Shown: piece after piece, positions 29,748-41,269 of the stretch
Numbering within the stretch: position 1 is the first letter of the stretch
Layout: each line of letters opens with the position of its first letter
DNA from: Desmodesmus armatus
Lineage: Eukaryota; Chlorophyta; Chlorophyceae; Sphaeropleales; Scenedesmaceae
Assembly: GCA_007449985.2 (NCBI GenBank)
Contig: VIIQ02000786.1
Location: forward strand, 1 to 64,000
DNA: 64,000 nucleotides
Reading direction: 5' to 3'
Notes under the pieces: generated by a model
Databases searched by the model: none
The model's input: the letters and a program-made list of their open reading frames with translations, nothing else
What the model was told of the DNA's origin: nothing
Program-made: the position numbers and the translations under genes

Positions 29748-30028
29748 CACCGGTTCCCACAGCAGCAGCAGCAGCAGCAGCAGCAGTATCAGCAGCCGAG
29801 CTGCTGCTAGCACTTGAGTGAGCCACCAGGGGGTTGTGCCGCCACACTCAACATTGCAATCATCAGCAGGAGTAGCGGCAGCAGCAGGGGCAACACTGGG
29901 GCTGCCTACACTGGGATGCTGTGCTGTACCATCAATCAACCAGCTGCTATCAGCTGCAGCAGCAGCGGGGGCGTCGGCAGATGCAGCCTCCTGCTGAATT
30001 GTGTCTACTGGGCTGCTGATGGTGTCCT

Positions 30029-30062
<34 letters not shown>

Positions 30063-30546
30063 TGCTGCTGCACACTGTGCGGGCTCAAGCATGTCCGCAG
30101 CAGCAGCAGCAGCAGCAGCAGAGCTGTCATCCGGCTGCTGTTCCTGCTGCTGCTTGGCTAGCTGCACTGCATCACTCTCTGCAGTAATGCAAGTGATGGA
30201 CACCACCGCAGCACCCTGGTGCTTCTGCTGCTCGGTGTCCTGCTGCTGTGCTGAGTCAGCACTGCCCTGTACTGCAGTGCAAGGCCCGCATACTGCAGCA
30301 GCAGGTTCCACGACAGCGCGCCCCTGCTGTTCCTGACCTTGTGCCGGCTCTGAAGCAGCAGCCAGGTTGTCCTCTTCCTCCGAGCAGTGCTGCTGCTGGC
30401 TGAACGTGTCAACACCCAGAGCTGCATTGCTGCCAGCCTCCGGCGTGGCTGCAGCAGCAGCAGCAGCCTCCACGTCATCCTTCTGCTGCTGCTGCTGGCC
30501 GTGCAAGTCATCACCCAGAGCTGCAGTGCTGCCAGCCTCCGGTGCG

Positions 30547-30577
<31 letters not shown>

Positions 30578-33500
30578 CCGGTGCGGCAGCAGCAGCAGCA
30601 GCAGCCTCCGGTGTGGCAGCAGCAGCAGCAGCAGCAACAGCCTCTACATCATCCTCCTGCTGCTGCTGCTGGCCATGCAAGTCATCACCCAGAGCTGCAT
30701 TGCTGCCAGCCTCCGGTGCGGCAGCAGCACCCTCATTCTCACCACCGCCCTCCTGCTGCTGCTGCTGCTGGGTCTGTGGCAGCACAGCAGCACCCTCTGG
30801 TGCCACCGAGGTAGCCTCCTGTAGAGCTACAGCCTCTTCTGCAGCTACACCCTCAGCTGCTGCTGCAGCTTCCACAACAGCAACAGCCTCGATGGCAGCT
30901 ACAGGCTCCTCTGCAGCTACCCCCTTTGTTGCTGCTACATCATCCACTGCGGCTGCAGCCTCCGCTGGAGCTACCTCTCCTGCGCCCGCTACACCCGCCA
31001 GAGCTGCTGTAGCCTCCACTGCAGCTACAAGATCAGCTGTTAATGCAGCTTCCACTGCAGCTGCAGTCTCAACTGAGGTTGCAGCCTCCGCTGCAGCTCC
31101 CTGCCCTTCAGCTGTTTCTGCAGCTTCCGCTGCAACTACAGCCTCAATGGCAGCTGCAGCCTCCTGTGCAGCTGCAGTGTCTACTACAGTTGTGTCCTCT
31201 AGAGCTGTAGCCTCCAGTGCAGCTACAGCCTCCAGTGCAGCCACACCCGCAGCAGCTACAGCCTCCACTGCTGCTGCAGCCTCTGCCTCAGCTGCAGGTG
31301 AAGCTGCAGCTGCAACCCCCATTGGCGCTACAGCCTCCTCCTCGCCCTGTTTTGTGAGGCCAGCTGCATGCACTTCAGCTACAGCCTCCTCCGCAACCTC
31401 CTCCTGCTGCTGCTGCCAGTCGGCATCCTCCTGCACCTCAGCAACCGCAATCACACCTGGCTGCTGCACTGCTGCCTCCTCAACAGCTAAACAGCTGGAT
31501 GGGTCAGCCAAGGTGTGCTGCACTTGCTCAGACTGGCAATGTGCCGATTCAGCAGCGTCCTGCCCTGCCGCTGCTACTGCTGCTGCTGGAGCCTCCTCCG
31601 CCTCACTTTGCTCCTCCCCCTTCTCCCGCTGCTGTTCCTGCTGCTGCTGCATTGTACCCACTTCCTCCATCTGCTGCTGCTGCTCAATTTGCGTCTGCTG
31701 CTCTTGTGTGACTTCACTCTCCTCCTCCCCCTCCTCCACATGCTGCTGCTGCTGCTGCTGTAAGCCGTCAAGGTCAGCACTGTCCATCCAAACCTCCGTC
31801 ACAGATTCGTCAGGAGGCAGCAGCAGTGTCACACTGTCACACATCTCACTCCTCAAGTTACCAGAGCTCCCAGATTGCTCCCCCTCCACAGCACTCACTG
31901 CGGGTCCCGGAACCCCCTCTGCCAACACTGCTGCCGCTGCAGCAGCATATGCTGCAAGCATACTGCTTGTGGCCTGACCCTGCTGCTGCTGCTGCTGCTG
32001 CTGAGGGCAGCAGGGTTCAGGGGATGCAGACCAAGACTCGTAGCCAGGGGAGACAGCCCCCGCACCCCGGTCAACCACACTGCTGCCGCCATTGCTGCCG
32101 GCGGCTGGTGGCAGCAATGGCGGCTGCTGTGGCAGCAATGGCTGCTGCACTTGCTGCTGCTCGAAGGGCTCTGGTGACCCAGACCATGAGTCGTACCCAG
32201 CAGGGACACCCTCACCCTCCGCCCTGGGCTGCAGCAGCATCGACAGCAGCGACGGCTGCTGCTGCTGCTGCTGCTGGCGTGCTGACAAAATTGAGGCGAA
32301 GCAAGAAGCAGCAGACCCACCGCTGCTGCCCCTGGCTGTGTAGTAGACCTTGTCACTGCTACTGCTGCTGCTGGCTCTGCTACGCAGAGACACAAAGGGC
32401 CCCAGCACGGTCCCACCACCACCAGCAGCAGCAGCTGCAGCACTACTGCTGTCGCCCTCTGAGACAGCAAACAGTCGTCCCTGCCAATCAGCCCCTCCCC
32501 CGGTCCCTCCTGGAGTCACCCTCCCTCCCTTCACACCTACCACTCCCAGAGCAGCAGCAGCAGCAGCGGCGGCGGCGGCTACTGCTGCTGCTGCTGCTGG
32601 GCCACCACTGCTGCCGCCGCCGCCGCTGGTGTGCATCCTGCTGCTTGTGGTGCTTGCTGCTGCTGATGCAACGCTGGCAACCTCGGCAGCCGTGTTGGCC
32701 ATTTTGTCAACAAGGGCCTCTAGTAGTTGCACCATGTCTTCTGCACTATGGGTCTGTTTTGGGTCTACTGCTGCTGCTGCTGCTGACTGCGGCTCCGGGC
32801 TTGCTGTAGCGCTGTCGAGACTGTCACCCAGCCCCCCAGCGGCTGCTGGAGACAGCTCTGCTGCAAGGATACTCCCCGCTGCTGCTGCTGCATCTGCTGC
32901 AAGCATACTGCTGCTACCAAAGCCTTGGCAGTCTCCCAACCCTGAAGGACTCTCCAAAACCGCAACAGCACCGTCATTCACACCGGTAGGGTTTAGTGGG
33001 CCCCCCACCGCCCCTCCCCTGCTAAACCTCAGCCCCTCCTGCTCTTCCCCAACTCCTTCCTCTTCTGCTTCCACAACAGCAGCAGCAAGAGCAGCAGCAG
33101 TAGCGGGCGCCGGCAGGAATGCTGGTGCATTAGCTGCTGCTGCAGCTGCTGCAGCTGCTGTGCCTGTGCCTCTACCACTTCCTGTAGTGCCTGAACCCTA
33201 TGCTCCTGCTGCTGCAGCTGACCCTGCTGCTGCTGCAGCTGCTGCTGGAGCTGCTGTACTCGGGAGCCCTGCTGTGCTGCGTTGACGGTGGGTGTGTTGG
33301 TGATGGCACGAGCCATCTCGGCAAAGCGTAGCGTGTCACGCGTCTCTGTGTATGTGTGTGAAGGGGGGGGGGGGGAGGGGGGGGGCTAACTTAGGGCGAG
33401 CGTGTCTTTTGGGGGGGGGGAGGCAGGTTGATTTCCCTGTGTGTGGTGGTGGTGGCGGCGGCAGAGTGCAAATGCGGGGGGGGGGTCTTGGAGTTGCTGC

Positions 33501-34657
33501 ACCCGGGATCCCTGCTGTGCTGCATTGACGGTGGGGGTGTTTGTGATGGTGCGAGCCATCTTGGCAAAGCGCAGCGTGTCACGCGTGTGGGTTTGCCGGG
33601 GGGGGGGCAAAGAAGGGGGATGAAAGGTTGAGTTGTGAGGGTGTGTGGTTGTGTCCACAAAGGGGGGGGGGTGTTCATGCGGGTGGTGATGGTATGTGGG
33701 AGTTTGTGTGTGTGTGGGGGGGGGGATGCTGCACCCGGGATCCCTGCTGCACTGCGTTTACGGTGGGGGTGTTGATGATGGCGCAGTGGTGTTGGTGTTT
33801 GCATTTTTGTCAAAAGTGGAGCAGCATAGTAACGCGTGCCACGCCTCTCTGTCCATGATTGGGACCTCCCCTCCAACCGGGAGTCTCGCCTGGCAGTTGT
33901 GCGGTGTCCGTGCTGATGCATGCCAGCACCAGCAGCCTAGAGATGTGGCTAGCACACCAGTCAACGAAACCGTCAACACTACGGACAGCATAAGAGTCTC
34001 ACCTGCAGTTTGCACCCCCCCCCCTCTCCAGGCTACCCCCGCCCAAAAGATGAGAGTCTGGCACCTTGCAGTTGTGCGGTGTCTCTGCTGATGCTGCCTT
34101 GCCCCCCCCCCCCCCCCACCCACACACCCACACACCCACACACCCAACACCCCCCCCCCCCATGCCACCCCGCCCAAAACCTGAAGAGTGTCTCACCTGG
34201 CAGTTGTGATGTGTCAGTGCTGATGCCCCCCCCCAACACACATACCCCACACACACCCGACCCCCCCCTCAACCCCCCCCCCCTTGCTACAGTTTTCTCA
34301 CCTGGCAGTTGTGCTGTGTCAGTGCTGATGCATTTATGCGTGCCAGCACCAGCAGCCTAGAGCTGTATACAGCACACATTGTCACTGCTAGTACACCAGT
34401 CAAAGAAACAACCTACAGCAAGGTCAGCAGCAATTTGAGTCTCACCTGGCAGTTGTGCTGTGTCTGTGCTGATGCTGCTCCCTGCCCCAAACACACACCC
34501 ACATCCCTCCAACCGCCCCCATGCCCCCCCCCCACCCACAACACCCAAGAGTCACACCTGGCAGTTGTGCTGTGTCAGTGCTGATGCACGCCAGCACCAG
34601 CAGCCTGCTGTTGCCTCCCAGGGCATCCTGCAGCCGGTGAGTCAGCTTGGAGTTCCT

Positions 34658-34700
<43 letters not shown>

Positions 34701-36643
34701 CAGGAGCAGGAGGTGTGGATGAGTTGGCCTACACATCCACACAAATCCCACGCACCCTACATGATGAATCTTGCACACTTGTTGAATGCGCACCCTCTCC
34801 ATTTGCTTCCTTTGTACTGTACTGTTTTCTTGTATCTGCCCTTCATTTTCTCCCCCCCCCCCCAAACACACACACCACCCCACCCCGGCATCACAAACAC
34901 CACATCAACACCCACCAGTATGTGGGCGCCCGTTGCCCCCTGAACACCATCTCCATCACCCGTTTCAGGTGGCACAGCCCCCCCCCCCTTCTACACACCA
35001 AGTCCCTGTGTTTCCCCACACACCTGTATCAAGGCACCCTCTCCCTCTGCTATCTCTTCTCTTCCCCCCCCCCCCCACCCCCTAAATACACAAACACCTC
35101 GACCCACCTGTATGTGGGCACCAGTTGCCCCTTGAACACCATCTCCATCACCTGTTTCAAGTGACATAAACCCTGGTTGACCACACCAGCCTCCTGGGAG
35201 TGCCCCCCCCCTCCATCAACCCCCTGTGCCCACACCACCTTGTTGAAGGTGGGTACCCTGTGGCCCCCGAACACCATCTCCATCACTTACTTTGGGTGAC
35301 CCCCCCCCCCCCACGGCCCCCACCTCTCCAAGCCCTCCTCAGCCCCACACATACCTGTATGTGGGCACCTTCTGTCCCAGAACACCATTTCCATCACCCG
35401 CTTCAGGTGGCACAGCCCCTGTTTGACCCCCCCCCTCTCCGTGATCTCCACGACACCCCAGTGTGTGCCCCCCCACACACACATTTATAAATAAAGTTCC
35501 CCTGTCAAAACACACCTGTATGTGGGCACCTTTTGCCCCCTGAACACCATTTCCATCACTCGTTTCAAGTGACACAACCCCTGGTTGACCACACCGGCCT
35601 CCTGGAGTGGGGGCCCTTCCCCCCCCCCCCCCCCCCTTCCCCAGGCTCCCACCAAACATCCCACACCTACCTGTATGTGGGCACCCGTTGCCCCCTGAAC
35701 ACCATCTCCATGACTCGTTTCAGGTGGCACAGGCCCTAGTTGACCACGCCCCCACCCCCAAACCCCGTCTTCCCCCCTCCCGAACACCCCCACCCCCACC
35801 CCCACCCCCACACACACACAAACACGGTGACACACCTGTAAGTGGGCACCTTCTGCCCCCTGAACACCATTTCCATCACTCTTTTGAGGTGGCACAGGCC
35901 CTGGTTGACCACACCAGCCTCCTGGGAGTGGGGCGCCTCACCCCCCCCCCCCCCCGCCGCATACCGTTCCCCAAACCCCATATCAACACACCCAGTGCTT
36001 TGCTTCCCGTGTTCTCTTGTCAGGACCCTCCCTCCGCCCAGCTCTCCCCCTACACACACTGTGACACACCTGTATGTGGGCACTCTTTGCCCCCTGAACA
36101 CCATCTCCATCACCCGTTTCAGGTGGCACAGGCCCTGGTTGACCACACCAGCCGCCCCCCCCCCCCCTCCCTTTTCACCCCACCTTCTCACACCTTGTCC
36201 CTTTGCGTCACCCTCCCATCTGTACGTGGGTACCCTGTGGCCCCTGAACACCAACTCCATCACTCAATCTGGGTGCCGCCCCCCCCCCCCCCTGGCCACA
36301 CACACACATTTCTCCGGGCCCTCCTTGACCCCCCCCCCCTCCTACCTGTATGTGGGCACCCGTTGCCCCCTGAACACCACTTCCATTACTCGTTTGAGGT
36401 GGCGCAGCCCGTCTTCCCCTGCTCCATTACTTCCTTTGTCTGCCTCTTCTTCCTAATTCCTCCCCCAAACACCTTGTTTCGCACCCACCTGTACGTGGGC
36501 ACCCGTTGCCCCCTGAACACCATTTCCATCACCCGCTTCAGGTGGCACAGGCCCTGGTTGACCACACCAGCCTCCTGGGAGTGGGGCCCCTCACCCCGAC
36601 GAAGGTTCTCACTGCTGGCCAGGTCAACGATGTGCAGACGCCT

Positions 36644-36693
<50 letters not shown>

Positions 36694-39600
36694 TCTGGAG
36701 TTCGTCCCAAGTATGGTTGGGTTTCCCTTTTGTCGTTGTTTGTTTGGCCCCTTCCCAGCATACAGACTGTGCAACATAGCTAACACACTACTTGGCAGAG
36801 ACCCAGCAGCACAGCTGGTGGTTGATCAGCGGTTTCCTCAGCTGTTGATATGCATGGAATCGCTGAGTGAATCCATTTCTAGAGCAACACCCCTCACATA
36901 CCCGACCAGTGTGGAGCTGCCAGGAATGACGACTGTAGCAGCAGCATCAGCAGCAGCAGCAGCAGCAGCTTTGTTGTTGCCTGCTGTGGGGCGCGGCGTG
37001 CTGCTGCTGTCGGTGTTGGAAGCAGCTGCTGCTGCTGCTTGCTGCTGCTGCTGCTGCTGCTGTGGGGTCATTGGCGGCAGCTTCAGCTGGTGGAGTGTTA
37101 GTGTGACGAGGGCGTGTGACCTGCTGCTCTGGGGGTTTTGCGCCGACGCGAAAGAGTGACGCCTCCTTAAACCCTGGTAGATGAGTGACATGGCTGCCGT
37201 ACTGTTGGTCACACTTACAGCCTGGCAGCTGTACCTGTGCTGCTGCTGCTGCTGCTGCTGCTGTTGTAGCTTGCTGTTTGAGCTGCGTGGGGTGCCACCA
37301 ACACGAGGAGACCCCCTACAGCAGCAGCAGCAGCAGCGCCACCTACTGCTGCTGCTGCTGCTGGTCGCCTGGGTGGGGTGACAGGAGACCTCATGACCGG
37401 AGATCCCCTAGCTTGCCCGACAAGCTTACTACTGCTGCTGCTGCTGATGCAGCTGCTCTTGCCAGGGGTCCGGCAAGAGTGGGGGTTACTCTTCTTGGTC
37501 CCGGGTGACCCTCCCAGCATAAGCTTTGGCACCTGCTGCTGCTGCCCGCCTTTTTGCCGCTTCTGCTGCTGCTGCTGTGGTGACAGGGGTGCAGTGGGTA
37601 TGTTGCTGGGCAATGCGGCTCTTGGGGAAAGAGCAGCGGGAGACAAAGACAAAGAGGACTCTACTGTCACACCTACCCTCTTTATGCCACTGCTGCCACC
37701 GGCGGCTGCATTGCTGCCACTGCTGCCACCGGCGGCTGCATTGCTGCCACTGCTGCCACCGGCGGCTGCTGCACTGCTGCCGGCGGCTGTCCCACTGCTG
37801 CCACTGCTGCCGGCGGCTGCATAGCTGCCAGGTGCTGCCGGGCTCCTGGGGATCTTGCTGACACTGCTACTGCTGCTGCTGCTGTTGCCAGCAGCGTGGA
37901 TAGTGGCAGCAGTGGCAGCAGTGGCGGCGGCTGGGCTGGCAGCAGTTGCCGGGGTTTTGGGTGTGCCTGAACCCTTGGCAGGGCGTGGGGAGCCCTCTGG
38001 CTGTGCGAGGAGGTCTGTGAACCTCTCCTGTGGGGCGAGGTGGGCGGGTTGAGGCAATGCTTTGGCGGGTCAGCACAAGCATCACCTTGAAGTTCGGCAT
38101 AGGATTCAAGGTAGCTTGGGGATCACAACATGAAATCAGGCTTGGGGGTCAGCATGCACTTTTGGCAATTTGAGCGAAGGTGCCGCCGAACCAGAACCAA
38201 AGGCACATTGCATAAACAGTTATGCTCTAAAAGCCTGAGTTGCCACCACAAACGTACGCATCCAGAGGGCTTCATCTTGGGTGGGGGATGGGTCTTGGAA
38301 GGGCACAAGGGTCAAAGGCCAATCTGTGTGTGTCGCATTCAAACAAACCACCTCCCTCCCCCTTCGGTTATGATCCCGCCCTTTGCCTGGTCACATCACC
38401 AAGCTTTTACAATGACATTCATTGCAACTCTTAGAGTGTTAACAGGGTCAGCACCCCTCTGGTAACCCCAAAAACGTCAACATACGTCAACGGCTGAACA
38501 CTCTCATTCATCAGGGTGCTCAGTGGGTGGGTTCGTTTGTGGCTGGGGTGATGTGAGTGGGATGGGAAGGTGCAGCGCAGCGCTAGACAGGACACAATTG
38601 TTGCTGACAGCAACCTCTTGCCAGTGTGCCGGTAGGGAAGTCACCAGCGGACGACTGCATAGTGAATGTGGGTTGAACAGCAACTAGCTATTCAGCCAAC
38701 TGATGTTTAACCCACACCCACTATGCAGACACCAGCTCGTGATTTTGTCACTGGCACACTGATAGGAGGTCACTGTGGGTTGTGCTGAAGCTCGCATTGT
38801 GCAGCTCAAGCACTGATACTGACACAGTGTGCAGCTCTTGCCATGAAAGCAGCTGAATACTGCTTCAAGCAGGGAGCTCAATGGGTGTGGGGTGTTATTG
38901 CTGGGGTGCGGTGAGTGGGGTGCAGGGCAAAGCTAGACAGACAAGTGTTTTTTCAAACTCAGCCCCACCATTCAGCCCCGTGTTGATCAAGCGCCACCCT
39001 ACCCCCTGACAATTGAGTGAAGCTCACATTGTGCAGCTTCTCCCCCGACACTGTCAGCTCTTTTTATATTTCATGTTTTTTCTTTTTTTTGGTGGGGTGG
39101 GGTGGGGGGGGGGGGGGGTGAAGAGGATTGGGAGCAGGTGTGAGCAGTGGGGTGCTGGGTAGACTATCCCCCCCCCCAAAAAACCTATATCTTACCCCCC
39201 CCCCCCCCCGCGAAGCTCACCCAAAAGCCCCTTCTGCCCCCCCCCCCCCGGGCCCAGCCCTCAGCCAGAGCCATACACTCACATGGTGCAGCTCCTCCAC
39301 GGAGACTGTCAGTACACAGCTCTTGTCATCACAGCGCCCTGAACACGTCTGCTTTCACAGAGCTGGGCTGATAATGTGCAGCGGCTAAACACATCCCCTA
39401 GCAGCAAGCTCAGCATGTTCTTGGGAGTAAAACATAAGGAGGGAGTTCTAAGAAATTACGAACCATGCCAGGCAACCTCCCTGGGGTGTAGTTCAGCTAA
39501 GCTCACCATCTGGAAGTCCCTACCCCCCAGTCCCATATCAAGACACACAAATACTCACGTTGTGCAGCTCCTCCACAGATATTGTCAATGCGCAGCTCTT

Positions 39601-40190
39601 GTCATCAAAGCGGCTGAACACATCACCCAGCAGCGAGCTCAGTAGCCCACCAGGCTGCTGCCTGCTGCCCAACAGGGTGTGGCTCTTGCCAGTGCCTGAC
39701 GCACCTGCAGGCGGCAGCAGCAGCAGGTGCAGCGGCAGCAGCAGCAGCAGGTGCAGCGGCAGCGGGATTTTTCAGCAGCAGTGGCGGCAATAGTGGGCAT
39801 CAGCACAGCAGCAGTGGTCCGGTGTGGGCGTTCGATCCAGCTACAGGTGTAACTTTGATTTGCTTTTACATGTATAAACTCACCCTTGCATGTTTTGTAG
39901 CTTCAGAAGCTCAGGGAGCTCATGCCCTCCACCAAAGACACCAAGGAATGAGCACCATATACAGCACAAGACATTCACTCTACTGAAACGTACTGTACTG
40001 TACTGTACTGTACTGTAATGTACTGTACTGTACTGTAATGTAATGTACTGTACTGTACTGTACTGAACTAATACTCAAACCGAGGGAGACCTACCATACG
40101 CTAGCAGGGCAGAGTTGATTGCCTGGTACATGCTGTCAACCAGGCTGGACACCTCCTGCTGGTACAGCTGTTGGTGATGACACCCTGAAC

Positions 40191-40225
<35 letters not shown>

Positions 40226-40794
40226 GGTAGGATGACCCTGTCTGCCTCAAACACACGTAGCAGCTGCTGCGGCTCCCGAGAGGTGTGGCCTGATGCAGGG
40301 GCCAGGTGCAGTATCTGCGACAGCAGCAGCAGAAGCGGTGAATTAAGGTTGGACAAGCAGTCTGGAGACTGAAGATTGATGCTGCCGTGGCAACTTGATC
40401 GCTGCAGGAAGGGTATCTGACACTATGCAACAGCCTGGCAGTGATACTCACGCACGCTGGGTTCCTTGGAGTACCGTATGCTCTGTGTTTTGGGCACGAG
40501 CAGTGCTTCATACAAGCATCAGACATGCATGGTATGCTTGCAGTGGGTATGTGCACCCTGCAGGGCATCTTTCTGCATGTCTTGCCCTTGTGCTGTTTCT
40601 GGCCTTTCTGTCACTTCAAGCAGCAAAGGAAGTCACTTCCCGCTTGCTTCCAGGCATCACAGTATACGCGTAGTGCTTCGTACCTTTCCTGGCTCGTCGA
40701 CCCGCAGGATGTCTCCTAAAGCATCCTGCTCTCCCTGCTGCAAAGGCCGTGCCAGAACCACCACCCTGCCCCTCTCTTTCTCCTGCTGACGCAT
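27983..40794 (-). CDS. Kinesin with N-terminal motor and long low-complexity tail
   Basis: Motor exons: 40794-40684 (RVVVLARPLQQGE), 40314-40095 (RVFEADRVILP, poly-Q, SSLVDSMYQAINSALLAYG), 39704-39559 (P-loop GASGTGKSHT, ISVEELHN), 38027 to about 37235 (ERFTDLL, then a Ser/Ala/Gly-rich insert of some 250 residues), 37173-36902 (switch I NPQSSRSHALVTL), 36641-36489 (switch II LHIVDLASSEN; VVNQGLCHLKRVMEMVF), 34655-34558 (NSKLTHRLQDALGGNS) and from 33345 (DTLRFAEMARAITNTPTVN). Phases agree except where the insert exon meets the switch I exon. The tail (about 33130-27983) is Gln/Ala/Glu/Ser-rich, open for over 1,600 codons with two or three frame changes that need introns or indels. The motor would move along microtubules; switch II differs from the usual DLAGSE, and I cannot assign the kinesin family. 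Confidence 0.88.
33490..34480 (-). repeat. Copies of kinesin NSKLTH and TLRFAEMAR exons
   Basis: The TLRFAEMARAITNTPTVN exon is repeated at about 33600-33490 (with Lys for Glu and Thr for Ala) and, as a fragment, at about 33775-33730. The end of the NSKLTH exon (ISTDTAQLPG plus donor) is repeated at about 33925-33890, 34095-34070, 34225-34190, 34345-34300 and 34477-34445. Poly-G on the coding strand separates the copies. Confidence 0.88.
34910..36641 (-). repeat. Kinesin exon array: VVNQGLCHLKRVMEMVFRGQ, about 11 copies
   Basis: The full exon is 36641-36489. Ten further copies of its 3' part, each ending at the VPTYR splice donor, lie near 36400-36345, 36270-36215, 36150-36066, 35935-35835, 35738-35668, 35612-35515, 35420-35355, 35286-35235, 35200-35108 and 34985-34915. 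Several extend back to HSQEAGVVNQG. Two (near 36240 and 35260) are more diverged. Spacing is irregular (about 90-180 bp) and long coding-strand G runs lie between copies. Only the first has an evident acceptor. Confidence 0.92.
38780..39400 (-). repeat. Copies of the kinesin P-loop exon end
   Basis: Segments at about 39395-39282, 39060-39020 and 38870-38785 repeat the end of the 39704-39559 exon (DKSCALTISVEELHN) with decreasing similarity. The first retains donor gtgagtg. The P-loop itself is not duplicated. Confidence 0.8.
39990..40066. repeat. TACTG pentanucleotide microsatellite
   Basis: About 15 tandem TACTG/TAATG units lie in a kinesin intron. A shorter run of the same motif occurs in a helicase intron near 7009-7041. 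Confidence 0.9.
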
Positions 40795-41269
40795 ACTGCA
40801 GCTGTCGCTGTGGAGAGAGTCCGATAGAAAGTTTCAACGACGTTTGCGCATCTCCTCGCCTTTCACCGATGCTGGGCGTGTGCTGAAGAAACGTTTGCTG
40901 GTGTGGTGTTTCAGTTACGCAAAATGCAGCATGCCCATCATTGCATTCAACAGATTGAACGCCATGAAATCAAAGATTAAAGGCTTTGCTGGTGGACATG
41001 CACAAGACCAGCAGCCCAGGCACAAACGTTGACCGCGGGGGCAGTACGCATGTTTCTGTCAGGCAACAATGAAGCTGCCATGCACACCTCTAAGCTGAAA
41101 CACTGAAACGGAAGTCTGTGGTTGCGGAATGTTTGCAGTGGTTGTGGGACACACTTCGGTGTACTGCTCTCAACATATGATCTGCGCAGCACGCAGCGCT
41201 TGAATGACACAATCCCTAGTGCAGGGGTCTTGCAGCAGAGGATAGCACATACTATCAGTGTAAAGCATC
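40795..41269. promoter_or_regulatory. Divergent 5' region of kinesin and SET-domain genes
   Basis: The 475 bases separate the minus-strand kinesin start from the plus-strand SET-protein start and should hold both promoters unless further 5' exons exist. An acceptor-like 'ctctccacag' just upstream of 40794 on the minus strand hints at an upstream kinesin exon. I recognise no specific element. Confidence 0.4.

Noticed and set aside
30367..31977. 536-codon open frame on the plus strand.
   Set aside because: It is the antisense of the kinesin tail. CAG/GCA/TGC repeats keep both strands open, and the Ala/Ser-rich translation has no independent support.
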